In this document: positions 16,813 to 24,360 of the stretch, piece after piece
Numbering within the stretch: the first letter of the stretch is position 1
Layout of the letters: each line of letters opens with the position of its first letter
NCBI GenBank assembly: GCA_036734385.1
Contig: DAIMYQ010000016.1
Span: forward strand, 1-34,540
DNA: 34,540 nucleotides
Direction: 5' to 3'
Origin: JAAYPI01 sp036734385
Lineage (GTDB): Bacteria > Bacteroidota > Bacteroidia > Bacteroidales > Paludibacteraceae
Notes under the pieces: model-generated
The model's input: the letters and a program-made list of their open reading frames with translations, nothing else
Database searches by the model: none
What the model was told of the DNA's origin: nothing
Made by a program: the position numbers and the translations under genes

Positions 16813-18723
16813 TTAAATAAAAATTAGCAGTGATATAATAACCATAGTACCCATGAAAAATGCCCACGCGTAATCTTGAATTTCTCCCGATTGTGTAAAT
16901 TTAATTTTTCTAGAAACAAAGTTCGTAATGGTTGATTGCAAGTTCATAAAGCCATCTACACAATGACGGTCAAACCAAGCAACAGGTTTCGAAATGCAAT
17001 TAAATACCACTTTTTTTGTAAAGAAAAGCCATACCTCATCAAAGTAGAACTTGTGATAAGCTGTCTTGTAAAGTCCTTTGAAAGTGTTCGTGAATTTGTC
17101 TGATGATGTATTTTTTTTGGCATACATCAGGGTCGCAATAACTATTCCAATTACAGCAACCAAAATGCTCAATAGGGCAACAGACCACTCAATGTGCGTT
17201 TCAAAAGGTATACCATTGGAAGAAATAAATTTGGAAAATGGAATAAATCCCGTTACACAGGTTAAGGTTGCCAAGAAAATCAATGGAATGGTCATTGATA
17301 CAGGAGATTCGTGCGGTGTATGTTCGTATACTTTTTTGTTATCACCCCAGAAAATGCGATAATACAATCTGAACATATAGAATGCAGTTAAACCGGCACA
17401 AATATATAAGCAAACAAAAATGAACATATTGCGATCAAAAGCAGCAACTAAAATTTCATCTTTACTAAAAAATCCAGAGAAAGGAGGTATGCCTGCAATT
17501 GATAAACAAGCAATCAAAAATGTTATGTGAGTAATGGGCAAGTATTTTCTTAAACCGCCCATCGAATCCATTTCATTGCTGTGAACGGCATGAATAACAG
17601 CTCCTGCACCTAAAAATAATAAAGCTTTAAAGAAAGCATGTGTAAATAAGTGGAACATAGAAGCCATATAGCCCAAGCCTGCATGTTCACCGTATCCGGA
17701 AACACCTAAAGCCGTAATCATATACGCAATTTGAGATATAGTTGAAAATGCCAATACCCGTTTGATATCAGTCTGGGTACAAGCAACAATTGCTGCGAAT
17801 AAGGCTGTAATAGCACCAACATAAGTTATGATGACCAATACGTCGGGAGCTCCAAAAAAGTATAACGGAAACATTCTAGCTACTAAAAATACACCCGCTA
17901 CGACCATTGTTGCTGCGTGTATCAAAGCCGAAACAGGAGTTGGACCTTCCATAGCATCAGGCAACCAAATATGAAAAGGAAGCATAGCTGATTTACCGGC
18001 ACCACCCATAAATATTAGTAACATTGCCCATGAAACGACTGACCATCCCATAAAAGTATCAGTAATATTTTGACCCAAAACACTTCCCGCAGGATTTGTT
18101 AAATCTTTGAAACTAAAAGTTCCAGAATAGAACGATAATACCAATATGCCGATTAAGAAAAATAAGTCGGCAAAACGAGTAACTATGAAAGCTTTTTTAG
18201 AAGCTGCAACTGCAGACGGTTTTGTGTAATAAAAACCAATAAGAGAGTAGGAGGAAACACCAACCAATTCCCAAAAAATGTACATTTGAAAGATATTAGG
18301 AGCAATTACTAATCCTAACATGGAGAAAGAAAACAAAGAAAGCAGTGCATAATAGCGTTGAAATCCTCTTTCTCCTTTCATATATCCTAAACTGTAGATA
18401 TGAACCATTAAGGATACAGTGGTAATTACAACTAACATCATCACGGATATAGGATCAAGTAGGATACCTAAATCAATGTGAAGTTTATCCGTAAAACGGA
18501 GCCATTCAAAATTTAATGGTACGATTGCCTGAAAAGCATTTCCAACTTTTCCAACATTAAAAAAATAGTTTGCAGCAGTAACATAAGAAAGTGCAGCCGC
18601 AACAGAAAGACCCAATGTACCAATTATACCGGCAATTACCGGCTTCATTTTACCGCCACAAAGTCCCAAAAACAGGAACATAAGGAACGGTAGGACAACT
18701 ATGATTAATGTGTAGCTCATCAT
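16813..18723 (-). CDS. nuoL: NADH-quinone oxidoreductase subunit L
   Basis: 636 residues if translation begins at the ATG whose A is 18723, which shares one base with the TGA stop of nuoK; a second ATG follows directly at 18720, and a TTG precedes it at 18726. It is the distal antiporter-like subunit of complex I. Landmarks are FWELVGVSSYSLIGFYY, GGAGKSAMLPFHIWLPDAMEG with the channel Lys, and HLFTHAFFKALLFLGAGAVIH. The C-terminal part includes the long lateral helix region and a final membrane helix. Overlap with nuoK indicates coupled translation. Confidence 0.96.
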   Translation of the reverse strand: MMSYTLIIVVLPFLMFLFLGLCGGKMKPVIAGIIGTLGLSVAAALSYVTAANYFFNVGKVGNAFQAIVPLNFEWLRFTDKLHIDLGILLDPISVMMLVVITTVSLMVHIYSLGYMKGERGFQRYYALLSLFSFSMLGLVIAPNIFQMYIFWELVGVSSYSLIGFYYTKPSAVAASKKAFIVTRFADLFFLIGILVLSFYSGTFSFKDLTNPAGSVLGQNITDTFMGWSVVSWAMLLIFMGGAGKSAMLPFHIWLPDAMEGPTPVSALIHAATMVVAGVFLVARMFPLYFFGAPDVLVIITYVGAITALFAAIVACTQTDIKRVLAFSTISQIAYMITALGVSGYGEHAGLGYMASMFHLFTHAFFKALLFLGAGAVIHAVHSNEMDSMGGLRKYLPITHITFLIACLSIAGIPPFSGFFSKDEILVAAFDRNMFIFVCLYICAGLTAFYMFRLYYRIFWGDNKKVYEHTPHESPVSMTIPLIFLATLTCVTGFIPFSKFISSNGIPFETHIEWSVALLSILVAVIGIVIATLMYAKKNTSSDKFTNTFKGLYKTAYHKFYFDEVWLFFTKKVVFNCISKPVAWFDRHCVDGFMNLQSTITNFVSRKIKFTQSGEIQDYAWAFFMGTMVIISLLIFI

Positions 18724-19037
18724 CAATATTTCATTTTATTTACTTCATCAACATTAATATTCTTAAGATTGCGATAAATGTTTATAATAATCGCAATTGC
18801 TATAGCAGTTTCGGCTGCAGAAACACCAATGGCAAATAGGGTGAAAAAAACACCATCCATTTGTCCCGGATACAAAAATTTATTGAAAGCTGCAAAGTTT
18901 ATATCAGCTGCATTTAACATCAGCTCAAGTGACATTAATATGGTCAGCATATTTCTGCGGGCAAGAAAACCATATATTCCCGCAAAAAACATTATTGTAC
19001 TTATTACCAAGTAGCCTACTAATGGAATGTTACTCAT
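18723..19037 (-). CDS. nuoK: NADH-quinone oxidoreductase subunit K
   Basis: 104 residues with three membrane helices. It carries the two conserved membrane Glu residues of NuoK, in SLELMLNAADINFAAF and in AAETAIAIAIIINIYR, which form part of the proton path. Small size and position between nuoJ and nuoL are standard. Its stop codon overlaps the nuoL start by one base. Confidence 0.96.
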   Translation of the reverse strand: MSNIPLVGYLVISTIMFFAGIYGFLARRNMLTILMSLELMLNAADINFAAFNKFLYPGQMDGVFFTLFAIGVSAAETAIAIAIIINIYRNLKNINVDEVNKMKY

Positions 19038-19075
19038 AATATTAGTTATTGTTTAATTTTTATACATGACCCAGA

Positions 19076-19576
19076 TTAGCGTTTTCTTGCTATCATAATA
19101 CCTCCAATTATACAGGCTAGCAACAAAATACTGATAGCTTCGAATGGAAGTAAATATTGATTTTTATCTGTTCCCATCATAGCTTTACCAATCTCCTGCA
19201 TTGTAGGTTCAGTTGCAACTGTTTTGGCTACCTTGTAGACATTCTTAAAAATAATGAAACTACAAAGAGATAAACCTATCAATGAAGCGAATACCGCAGG
19301 AACAAATCTTTTCCAAGAAACCTTTTTAACTTTATCACCAGCATGGCTGGTAAGCAAAATTGAAAATATGTAAAGTACCATTATGCCTCCGGCATATACT
19401 GATATTTGTACCCCAAACAGAAACTGATACCCCATCATTAAATACAAACCCGCAGTTGCCAGCAAAACAAAAAGCAAATAAGTTGCAGCACGTAAAATTC
19501 TTCTCGAAGTAACCGATAAAATTGAAAATACGACAATCACTATCGCTAAAACGTAAAATATAATTTGTTCAGCCAT
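19076..19576 (-). CDS. nuoJ: NADH-quinone oxidoreductase subunit J
   Basis: 166 residues, five membrane helices. NuoJ is a core membrane-arm subunit near the quinone site. The pattern RRILRAATYLLFVLLATAGLYLM followed by QISVYAGGIMVLYIFSILLT is diagnostic; the broken helix 3 of the family falls in the second stretch. It is 12 bases after nuoI and 38 before nuoK. The length is normal for the short bacterial form. Confidence 0.94.
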   Translation of the reverse strand: MAEQIIFYVLAIVIVVFSILSVTSRRILRAATYLLFVLLATAGLYLMMGYQFLFGVQISVYAGGIMVLYIFSILLTSHAGDKVKKVSWKRFVPAVFASLIGLSLCSFIIFKNVYKVAKTVATEPTMQEIGKAMMGTDKNQYLLPFEAISILLLACIIGGIMIARKR

Positions 19577-19588
19577 ATCTTTATTTCT

Positions 19589-20065
19589 TTATTTTTTTTC
19601 TCTCATTTTTGAACCTTCATGATTCAGAGTCATTTTCAATTTATCTCTCGTAAATACGGAATTTTCAAAAGTATTTCTAAACACAATGGCTTTTGATGGA
19701 CAGTTTATGACACACAAGTTGCAAAATGTGCATTGCCCAAGATCATATTCATATTTATCCAGCGTACGTTTAGGCTTTCCCCCATCTTCCGTTTCAACCA
19801 TTTTAGTAATTACCTTAATTGTTCCGTTAGGACAATTCATTTGGCAAATGCCACAACCGGAGCAGGAATGTTCGTTGTTTTCATCATGCAACATTATCAA
19901 TTCTCCACGTACACGTTCGTAAACATTAAGCGTAGTTTTACGATTTTCGGGATATTGTTCTGTTACCTTTTTAGTGAAAAATTCTTTCATTGTAACCACC
20001 ATTCCTGAACCCAAAGAATAGATTGCTTTGAAAATGGTTGCAATATAATTTATAATAGACTTCAT
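19589..20065 (-). CDS. nuoI: NADH-quinone oxidoreductase subunit I (2x 4Fe-4S)
   Basis: 158 residues. Two ferredoxin-type motifs bind 4Fe-4S clusters N6a and N6b: C68/C71/C74/C78 in CSGCGICQMNCP, and C112/C115/C118/C122 in CTFCNLCVINCP. It passes electrons to NuoB. With no NADH-oxidising module encoded in the operon, this subunit is the most likely docking point for the electron donor. It lies 25 bases after nuoH and 12 before nuoJ. Confidence 0.95.
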   Translation of the reverse strand: MKSIINYIATIFKAIYSLGSGMVVTMKEFFTKKVTEQYPENRKTTLNVYERVRGELIMLHDENNEHSCSGCGICQMNCPNGTIKVITKMVETEDGGKPKRTLDKYEYDLGQCTFCNLCVINCPSKAIVFRNTFENSVFTRDKLKMTLNHEGSKMREKK

Positions 20066-20090
20066 ACGTTCTTATTTATTTTCTTAGATA

Positions 20091-21167
20091 TTAAAAATGT
20101 AATCCGTAAATAACAAGGATTACCATCACCAATAAGTTAACCATATTGATAGGTAATAAATACTTCCATTCTAAATTAAGTAGTTGGTCTATTCTTAAAC
20201 GAGGAAATGTCCATCTAACCCATAAACTCAGAAACATCAGTACAAATGCCTTTCCGAAAAACCAAATCACGGAAGGAATATAATCCATTATCTGGTTAAA
20301 ACCATCTAACCCTGTAACATGAAATGGCATCCATCCACCCAAAAATACCGTCGTTGCAATAGATGCAATAATAAACATATTCAAATATTCAGCCAAATAG
20401 AAAAAACCAAATTGAAGTCCTGAATATTCTGTATGATAACCGGCAGTTAATTCAGATTCAGCTTCAGGTAAGTCAAATGGTCCACGGTTAGTCTCGGCAT
20501 GTCCGGCGATTAAGTAAATGATGAAAGCAATGATAGCAGGAATATGTCCTTGAAATAAGTACCAGCAATCTTTTTGACCTTCAATTATGCTAGATAATTG
20601 CATATTTCCACTCAGTACAACTATTGTCATAAGAGCTAAACCTGCAGACAACTCATAACTGATAAGTTGAGCACCGCTTCGCATAGCCCCAATCATGGAG
20701 TATTTATTGTTACTAGACCATCCCGCCAACAAAATACCGATGACGCCAAGGGAAGATACCGCCATCAAATAAAATACCCCAATGTTAAAATCAATCGCTT
20801 GAAGTCCATTGCCGAAAGGAATAGCTCCAAAAGTAAGGAATGAAGCTGCCACAACGAAGAATGGAGCTAAATAAAACAAGATTTTATCCGTGTGGTTAAT
20901 AGGGATGATTTCCTTAATTAACATTTTTAACATATCTGCCACACTTTGAATACTACCGTATGGTCCTACTCGATTAGGTCCAAGACGACACTGAAATGCG
21001 GCACAAATTTTTCTTTCGAAATAAATCAGTATCAGTGCAATAATACAATATAATGCCAACAATATGACCCCAACCACAACAAATTCAATGGTTAGTACCC
21101 AAAATTCTGGCAAGTAATTCCGGAGAAACTCGTCAATCCAGGTTGTTACTATCGAAAAATCAAACAT
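20091..21167 (-). CDS. nuoH: NADH-quinone oxidoreductase subunit H
   Basis: 358 residues, eight or nine membrane helices. NuoH anchors the hydrophilic arm and builds the quinone entry chamber. Clear signatures are RLGPNRVGPYGSIQSVADMLK, NNKYSMIGAMRSGAQLISYE and NRGPFDLPEAESELTAGYH, whose acidic cluster belongs to the proton-coupling path. It follows nuoCD by 26 bases. The sequence is complete and ordinary. Confidence 0.96.
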   Translation of the reverse strand: MFDFSIVTTWIDEFLRNYLPEFWVLTIEFVVVGVILLALYCIIALILIYFERKICAAFQCRLGPNRVGPYGSIQSVADMLKMLIKEIIPINHTDKILFYLAPFFVVAASFLTFGAIPFGNGLQAIDFNIGVFYLMAVSSLGVIGILLAGWSSNNKYSMIGAMRSGAQLISYELSAGLALMTIVVLSGNMQLSSIIEGQKDCWYLFQGHIPAIIAFIIYLIAGHAETNRGPFDLPEAESELTAGYHTEYSGLQFGFFYLAEYLNMFIIASIATTVFLGGWMPFHVTGLDGFNQIMDYIPSVIWFFGKAFVLMFLSLWVRWTFPRLRIDQLLNLEWKYLLPINMVNLLVMVILVIYGLHF

Positions 21168-21193
21168 ATTTCTTAGTTATTTTATATTTAACC

Positions 21194-22819
21194 TTATCTG
21201 TCAATATCAGGAATCACGTAATCCATAGATCCGCCGATGGTAATTAAGTCAGCAATTTTAGCTCCTTGACAAATGGTATCCATTACAGAAACCAAAGCCA
21301 TGGAAGGCGAACGGAATTTTAAACGGTATGGTGTTTTTTCTCCTTTACTCATAATATATACACCGAATTCACCTCTCGCAGCTTCAATTCTTTGAAAATA
21401 TTCACCCTCAGGTAATTTGATAATTGCTTTTGTTTTGGCACAGAATTCTCCATCAGGAATTTTGTCAATTAATTGTTCTATGATATGAAGAGACTCTTCA
21501 ATTTCATCTAAACGATTCATATAACGTGCCATACAATCGCCTTCAGTACGTACGATTTCTTTGAATTCGACATCATTATAAGCTGCGTAAGGAGCAATCT
21601 TACGTAAGTCGCAATGAAAACCCGAAGCACGACCAACAGGACCACTTACAGCAAAAGAAACAGCTGTCTCTTGGGAAAGGTGTCCAACGCCAATCATTCG
21701 TTGTCTGGCAATGACATTGCCAGTATATATTTGGTGATATTCTTTTAAATTTTTACGCATGTAAGGAATAAATTCTTTCACATGATTTACAAAATTAGGG
21801 TGAATGTCAGCCATAACACCACCAATAACATTGTAGTTCTGAATTAAACGACCGCCACAAGTTTCTTCAAAAATATCAAGGACTTTTTCACGATCACGCA
21901 TACCATAAATAAAAGCAGTCAGTGCTCCCATGTCCATACACATACAGCCCCAAGATAGAAGGTGAGACGTGATACGGGAAAGTTCATCCATAATGGTGCG
22001 AATGTATTCGGCACGTCTCGGAACTTCAATTTCAGCAGCTTTTTCAACACACATACATAATGCATGGCGGTTAATATGAGCTGAAAGATAATCCAAACGA
22101 TCTGTGAAATGTAATATTTGAGGGTAGGTTAGACTTTCACTCAACTTTTCTATGCCGCGATGGATATAACCGCAATTTACATCTATTTTTCGAATGATTT
22201 CACCTTCAAGAATGGTACGAAAATGGAGCACACCGTGGGTTGCGGGGTGTTGTGGTCCGATATTCAACACATAGTCATCGTCTTTAAAAAGTTGGATTTT
22301 TTCTTCTTTGATAGCCCCTTCACCCGATACCCAACGGGTAGTAGTTTCAGGCATAGGATAACTTGTCAGATCCATTGGATTTTGTGCTTTGCTAGCATCA
22401 TAATCTTTACGTAGAGGAAAACCTTTCCATCTTTCTGTTAAGAAGAGATGACGCATATCCGGATGGTCAATGAAATGAATTCCAAAGAAACCAAATACTT
22501 CTCTTTCATTTAGGTTGGCTGTTCCCCATATATCAGATACGGTAGGAATCATTGGATTTTCACGGTCTGTTGTTGTTTTAATGACAATACAACTATTCAA
22601 ATCTTTTGAGGTGCTTAGCAAATAAACCACACCAAGTGAATCTCCGTAATCAACTCCTATTAGTTGAACCAAATAATCGAAACAAGCAGATTCATCATAT
22701 CTAAGCGTTTGAGCTAATATCCTGAGATCTTCAGGCTTAACGGTAACAGTCAGAAATTCTTTTTCTTCCATTGTGGCATTGGGAACCTTTGCCTGAATGA
22801 GTTGTTTTATTTTTTCCAT
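21194..22819 (-). CDS. nuoCD: NADH-quinone oxidoreductase fused subunits C and D
   Basis: 541 residues joining two complex I subunits. Residues 1-150 are NuoC (30-kDa subunit) with the signature LFLTERWKGFPLRKDY. From about residue 180 the protein is NuoD (49-kDa subunit); HPATHG contains H191 and H195 near the quinone head-group, and FTDRLDYLSA carries the conserved Tyr region that binds quinone. The linker of about 30 residues is short and shows no stop or frameshift, so the fusion is genuine. Such C-D fusions are known in Bacteroidales and in E. coli. Its start is directly adjacent to the nuoB stop. Confidence 0.96.
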   Translation of the reverse strand: MEKIKQLIQAKVPNATMEEKEFLTVTVKPEDLRILAQTLRYDESACFDYLVQLIGVDYGDSLGVVYLLSTSKDLNSCIVIKTTTDRENPMIPTVSDIWGTANLNEREVFGFFGIHFIDHPDMRHLFLTERWKGFPLRKDYDASKAQNPMDLTSYPMPETTTRWVSGEGAIKEEKIQLFKDDDYVLNIGPQHPATHGVLHFRTILEGEIIRKIDVNCGYIHRGIEKLSESLTYPQILHFTDRLDYLSAHINRHALCMCVEKAAEIEVPRRAEYIRTIMDELSRITSHLLSWGCMCMDMGALTAFIYGMRDREKVLDIFEETCGGRLIQNYNVIGGVMADIHPNFVNHVKEFIPYMRKNLKEYHQIYTGNVIARQRMIGVGHLSQETAVSFAVSGPVGRASGFHCDLRKIAPYAAYNDVEFKEIVRTEGDCMARYMNRLDEIEESLHIIEQLIDKIPDGEFCAKTKAIIKLPEGEYFQRIEAARGEFGVYIMSKGEKTPYRLKFRSPSMALVSVMDTICQGAKIADLITIGGSMDYVIPDIDR

Positions 22820-23395
22820 CTATTCGTTTTCCTTTTTTTTACCTGTGAACATAAAACGTTCTACTTTCACTTTTCGTTGTAATTGCATCATACCATAAAG
22901 TAATGCCTCAGGTTTAGGCGGGCAACCGGGAACGTATACGTCCACAGGAATAATTTTTTCCACACCATTTACTACACAATAAGAATTGCAGAATGGTCCG
23001 CCGGAAATAGCACAACTACCCATAGCAATTACATATTTTGGCTCAGCCATTTGGTCATAAAGACGTTTTAGGATAGGAGCCATTTTATTTACAATAGTAC
23101 CGGCGACAATGATAACGTCAGCTTGGCGAGGACTATTACGTGTCACTTCAAAACCAAAACGTGCAAAATCATATCTTGCGGCACCAACACTCATAAACTC
23201 AATACCACAACAACTAGTGGCAAAAGTCAAAGGCCATAAAGAATTAGAACGTCCCCAATTGATGATGTCATCTAAAACTCCGGTAACAACACCAACTCCA
23301 TTAGCACGCAATTCTTCGACATATTTTTCGAGGTATTCGTTATCTTTGAATTCGTCGTGGCTTATTCCTTTTATTTTTATATTTTTTACTTCCAT
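22820..23395 (-). CDS. nuoB: NADH-quinone oxidoreductase subunit B
   Basis: 191 residues. It holds the terminal 4Fe-4S cluster N2, ligated by C62 and C63 (TSCCGIEF), C128 (GSCAISGG) and C158 (VPGCPPKPE); all four are present. N2 hands electrons to menaquinone at the interface with NuoD. The start overlaps the end of nuoA by 10 bases. The N-terminal 40 residues are longer than the core and polar, a common variation. Confidence 0.96.
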   Translation of the reverse strand: MEVKNIKIKGISHDEFKDNEYLEKYVEELRANGVGVVTGVLDDIINWGRSNSLWPLTFATSCCGIEFMSVGAARYDFARFGFEVTRNSPRQADVIIVAGTIVNKMAPILKRLYDQMAEPKYVIAMGSCAISGGPFCNSYCVVNGVEKIIPVDVYVPGCPPKPEALLYGMMQLQRKVKVERFMFTGKKKENE

Positions 23396-23736
23396 TCAAG
23401 AGCTCCTTTCTTCCAGGCGTAAGCTAAGCCAAGGACTAAAATCAAGAAGAAGAACAAAATGCTTATTAATCCGGAGGTGCCGAGGTTACGTACAACAACT
23501 GCCCAAGGAAACAAAAAAACTGTTTCAACATCGAACATCAGATAAATAATAGCATATAAATAGTAGCCTACATTGAATTGCATCCAAGATGTTCCTCTTG
23601 TGGGAATTCCAGATTCATACGCTTCCCTCTTTTGAGGGTTATTTGATCGGGGAGAAATCAGAAGGGCAACCCCGAGTCCACCTACAACCAAAATGATTCC
23701 GGTAATTAGAGTCACCAAAAAAAAGGCGTAATCCAT
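23386..23736 (-). CDS. nuoA: NADH-quinone oxidoreductase subunit A
   Basis: 116 residues, three membrane helices. The conserved YESGIPTRG loop (with the family Cys absent, as in many bacteria) and the acidic helix YLMFDVETVFLFPWAV identify NuoA. It is the first gene of the operon. The ATG at 23736 follows an upstream non-coding region of several hundred bases with at least two promoter-like elements. Confidence 0.95.
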   Translation of the reverse strand: MDYAFFLVTLITGIILVVGGLGVALLISPRSNNPQKREAYESGIPTRGTSWMQFNVGYYLYAIIYLMFDVETVFLFPWAVVVRNLGTSGLISILFFFLILVLGLAYAWKKGALEWK

Positions 23737-23836
23737 ATTATAAAATATTAGTCATTAAAGGTTTATCTAACACAGCGTTTTTAGCATTTTATCATAATAA
23801 TGCTAGTTAAGCGGGCATAATTCAAATTTGACGACG

Positions 23837-23844
23837 CGAAGGTA
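23837..23844 (-). promoter_or_regulatory. nuoA: Proximal -7-like element for the nuo operon
   Basis: On the minus strand the bases read TACCTTCG, one change from TAnnTTTG. Transcription would start near 23830, giving a leader of about 95 bases before nuoA that includes the hairpin at 23782-23805. No good -33 partner is present, so the call is tentative. Confidence 0.35.
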
Positions 23845-24034
23845 GATATTTTGAATGAAAAAACATACATTTTCGTGTCTTTAAAAGTAAAAAAGAGCTC
23901 ATTTTTTTTTGAATAAAAGATTGGGTCGAACTTTGGAAGAGGTTTCTATTTATAACTCAGTTTGAAATAAATTTTTGTGAAAGACGTATATCTTGGCAAT
24001 TATTGTTAGGTATAATTTTTTTAATGTACAAGAA

Positions 24035-24151
24035 TGGGATTGATTCCTCTGTCAATTTTTAAAAAAGCGGCTGTAAATTGACTTCGTAACAACATATTTT
24101 TCAACAAATACAATCCCAAAGTTTCTAAACAGCCGCCATTTTGCAAAGTTA
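24035..24151 (-). ncRNA. Candidate small RNA or attenuator-like leader element
   Basis: On the minus strand TAACTTTG (24151-24144), an exact TAnnTTTG element, is followed 7 bases later by GCGGCTGT (24136-24129). That pairs with ACAGCCGC (24074-24067), which is followed at once by TTTTTT: a promoter, a closed RNA of about 75 bases and a terminator-like end. Two other perfect 8-bp pairs cross this stem: TGGGATTG (24118-24111, as read) with CAATCCCA (24042-24035), and GTCAATTT with AAATTGAC (24082-24075 and 24058-24051). They are nested in each other but not with the first stem, so the RNA can form either a pseudoknot or one of two exclusive folds. No -33 box is seen. A relic of a mobile element end is the main alternative. 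Confidence 0.4.
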
Positions 24152-24254
24152 AAAAATTAAATGGTATTTATTTATCTAAATCTATTTATACTAACTGACC
24201 TCAAATATGTTGATAGTAGGGAAAATATGATATCTTTTGGTTTAAATTACTTAA

Positions 24255-24277
24255 AATTTAAGCACATTGCTTAAATT
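24255..24277. repeat. AT-rich hairpin before the GH18-NodB-GT2 gene
   Basis: AATTTAAGC (24255-24263) and GCTTAAATT (24269-24277) form a perfect 9-bp stem around the 5-base loop ACATT. It would lie in the leader of the large enzyme gene, about 85 bases before the ATG at 24361. It may be an operator or a leader hairpin; nothing further can be told. Confidence 0.4.
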
Positions 24278-24360
24278 GTTTAAACATTGTGCAAAAAAAT
24301 TATTTTAAAGATAATGATTTAATAAAAAATATCAGACCTTTGGCCAATAAAAATTTCAAT

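Larger units (their letters stand above)
23737..24360. other. 624-bp non-coding region between nuoA and the GH18-NodB-GT2 gene
   Basis: No convincing gene is seen here on either strand. It holds, from left to right: a 7-bp hairpin (TAGCATT 23782-23788, AATGCTA 23799-23805); a possible minus-strand -7 element TACCTTCG (23844-23837); an AT-rich stretch with nothing recognised (about 23850-24030); the structured element at 24035-24151; a weak plus-strand promoter candidate (TTG 24210-24212, 18 bases, TATCTTTTG 24231-24239); and a hairpin at 24255-24277. The region must contain divergent promoters for the nuo operon and for the large enzyme. Confidence 0.6.

Noticed and set aside
23109..23549. 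Open frame of 146 codons on the plus strand across nuoA and nuoB
   Set aside because: Antisense to two certain complex I genes with intact motifs; translation is low-complexity and basic at its end.
24035..24151. Insertion-sequence end as the explanation for the inverted repeats
   Set aside because: No transposase fragment, target duplication or known terminal repeat was recognised nearby; kept only as an alternative to the RNA interpretation.
24289..24360. 24-residue GTG-started extension of the GH18-NodB-GT2 protein
   Set aside because: Rare start codon, low-complexity Asn/Lys-rich sequence and a good ATG at 24361 just before the membrane helix.
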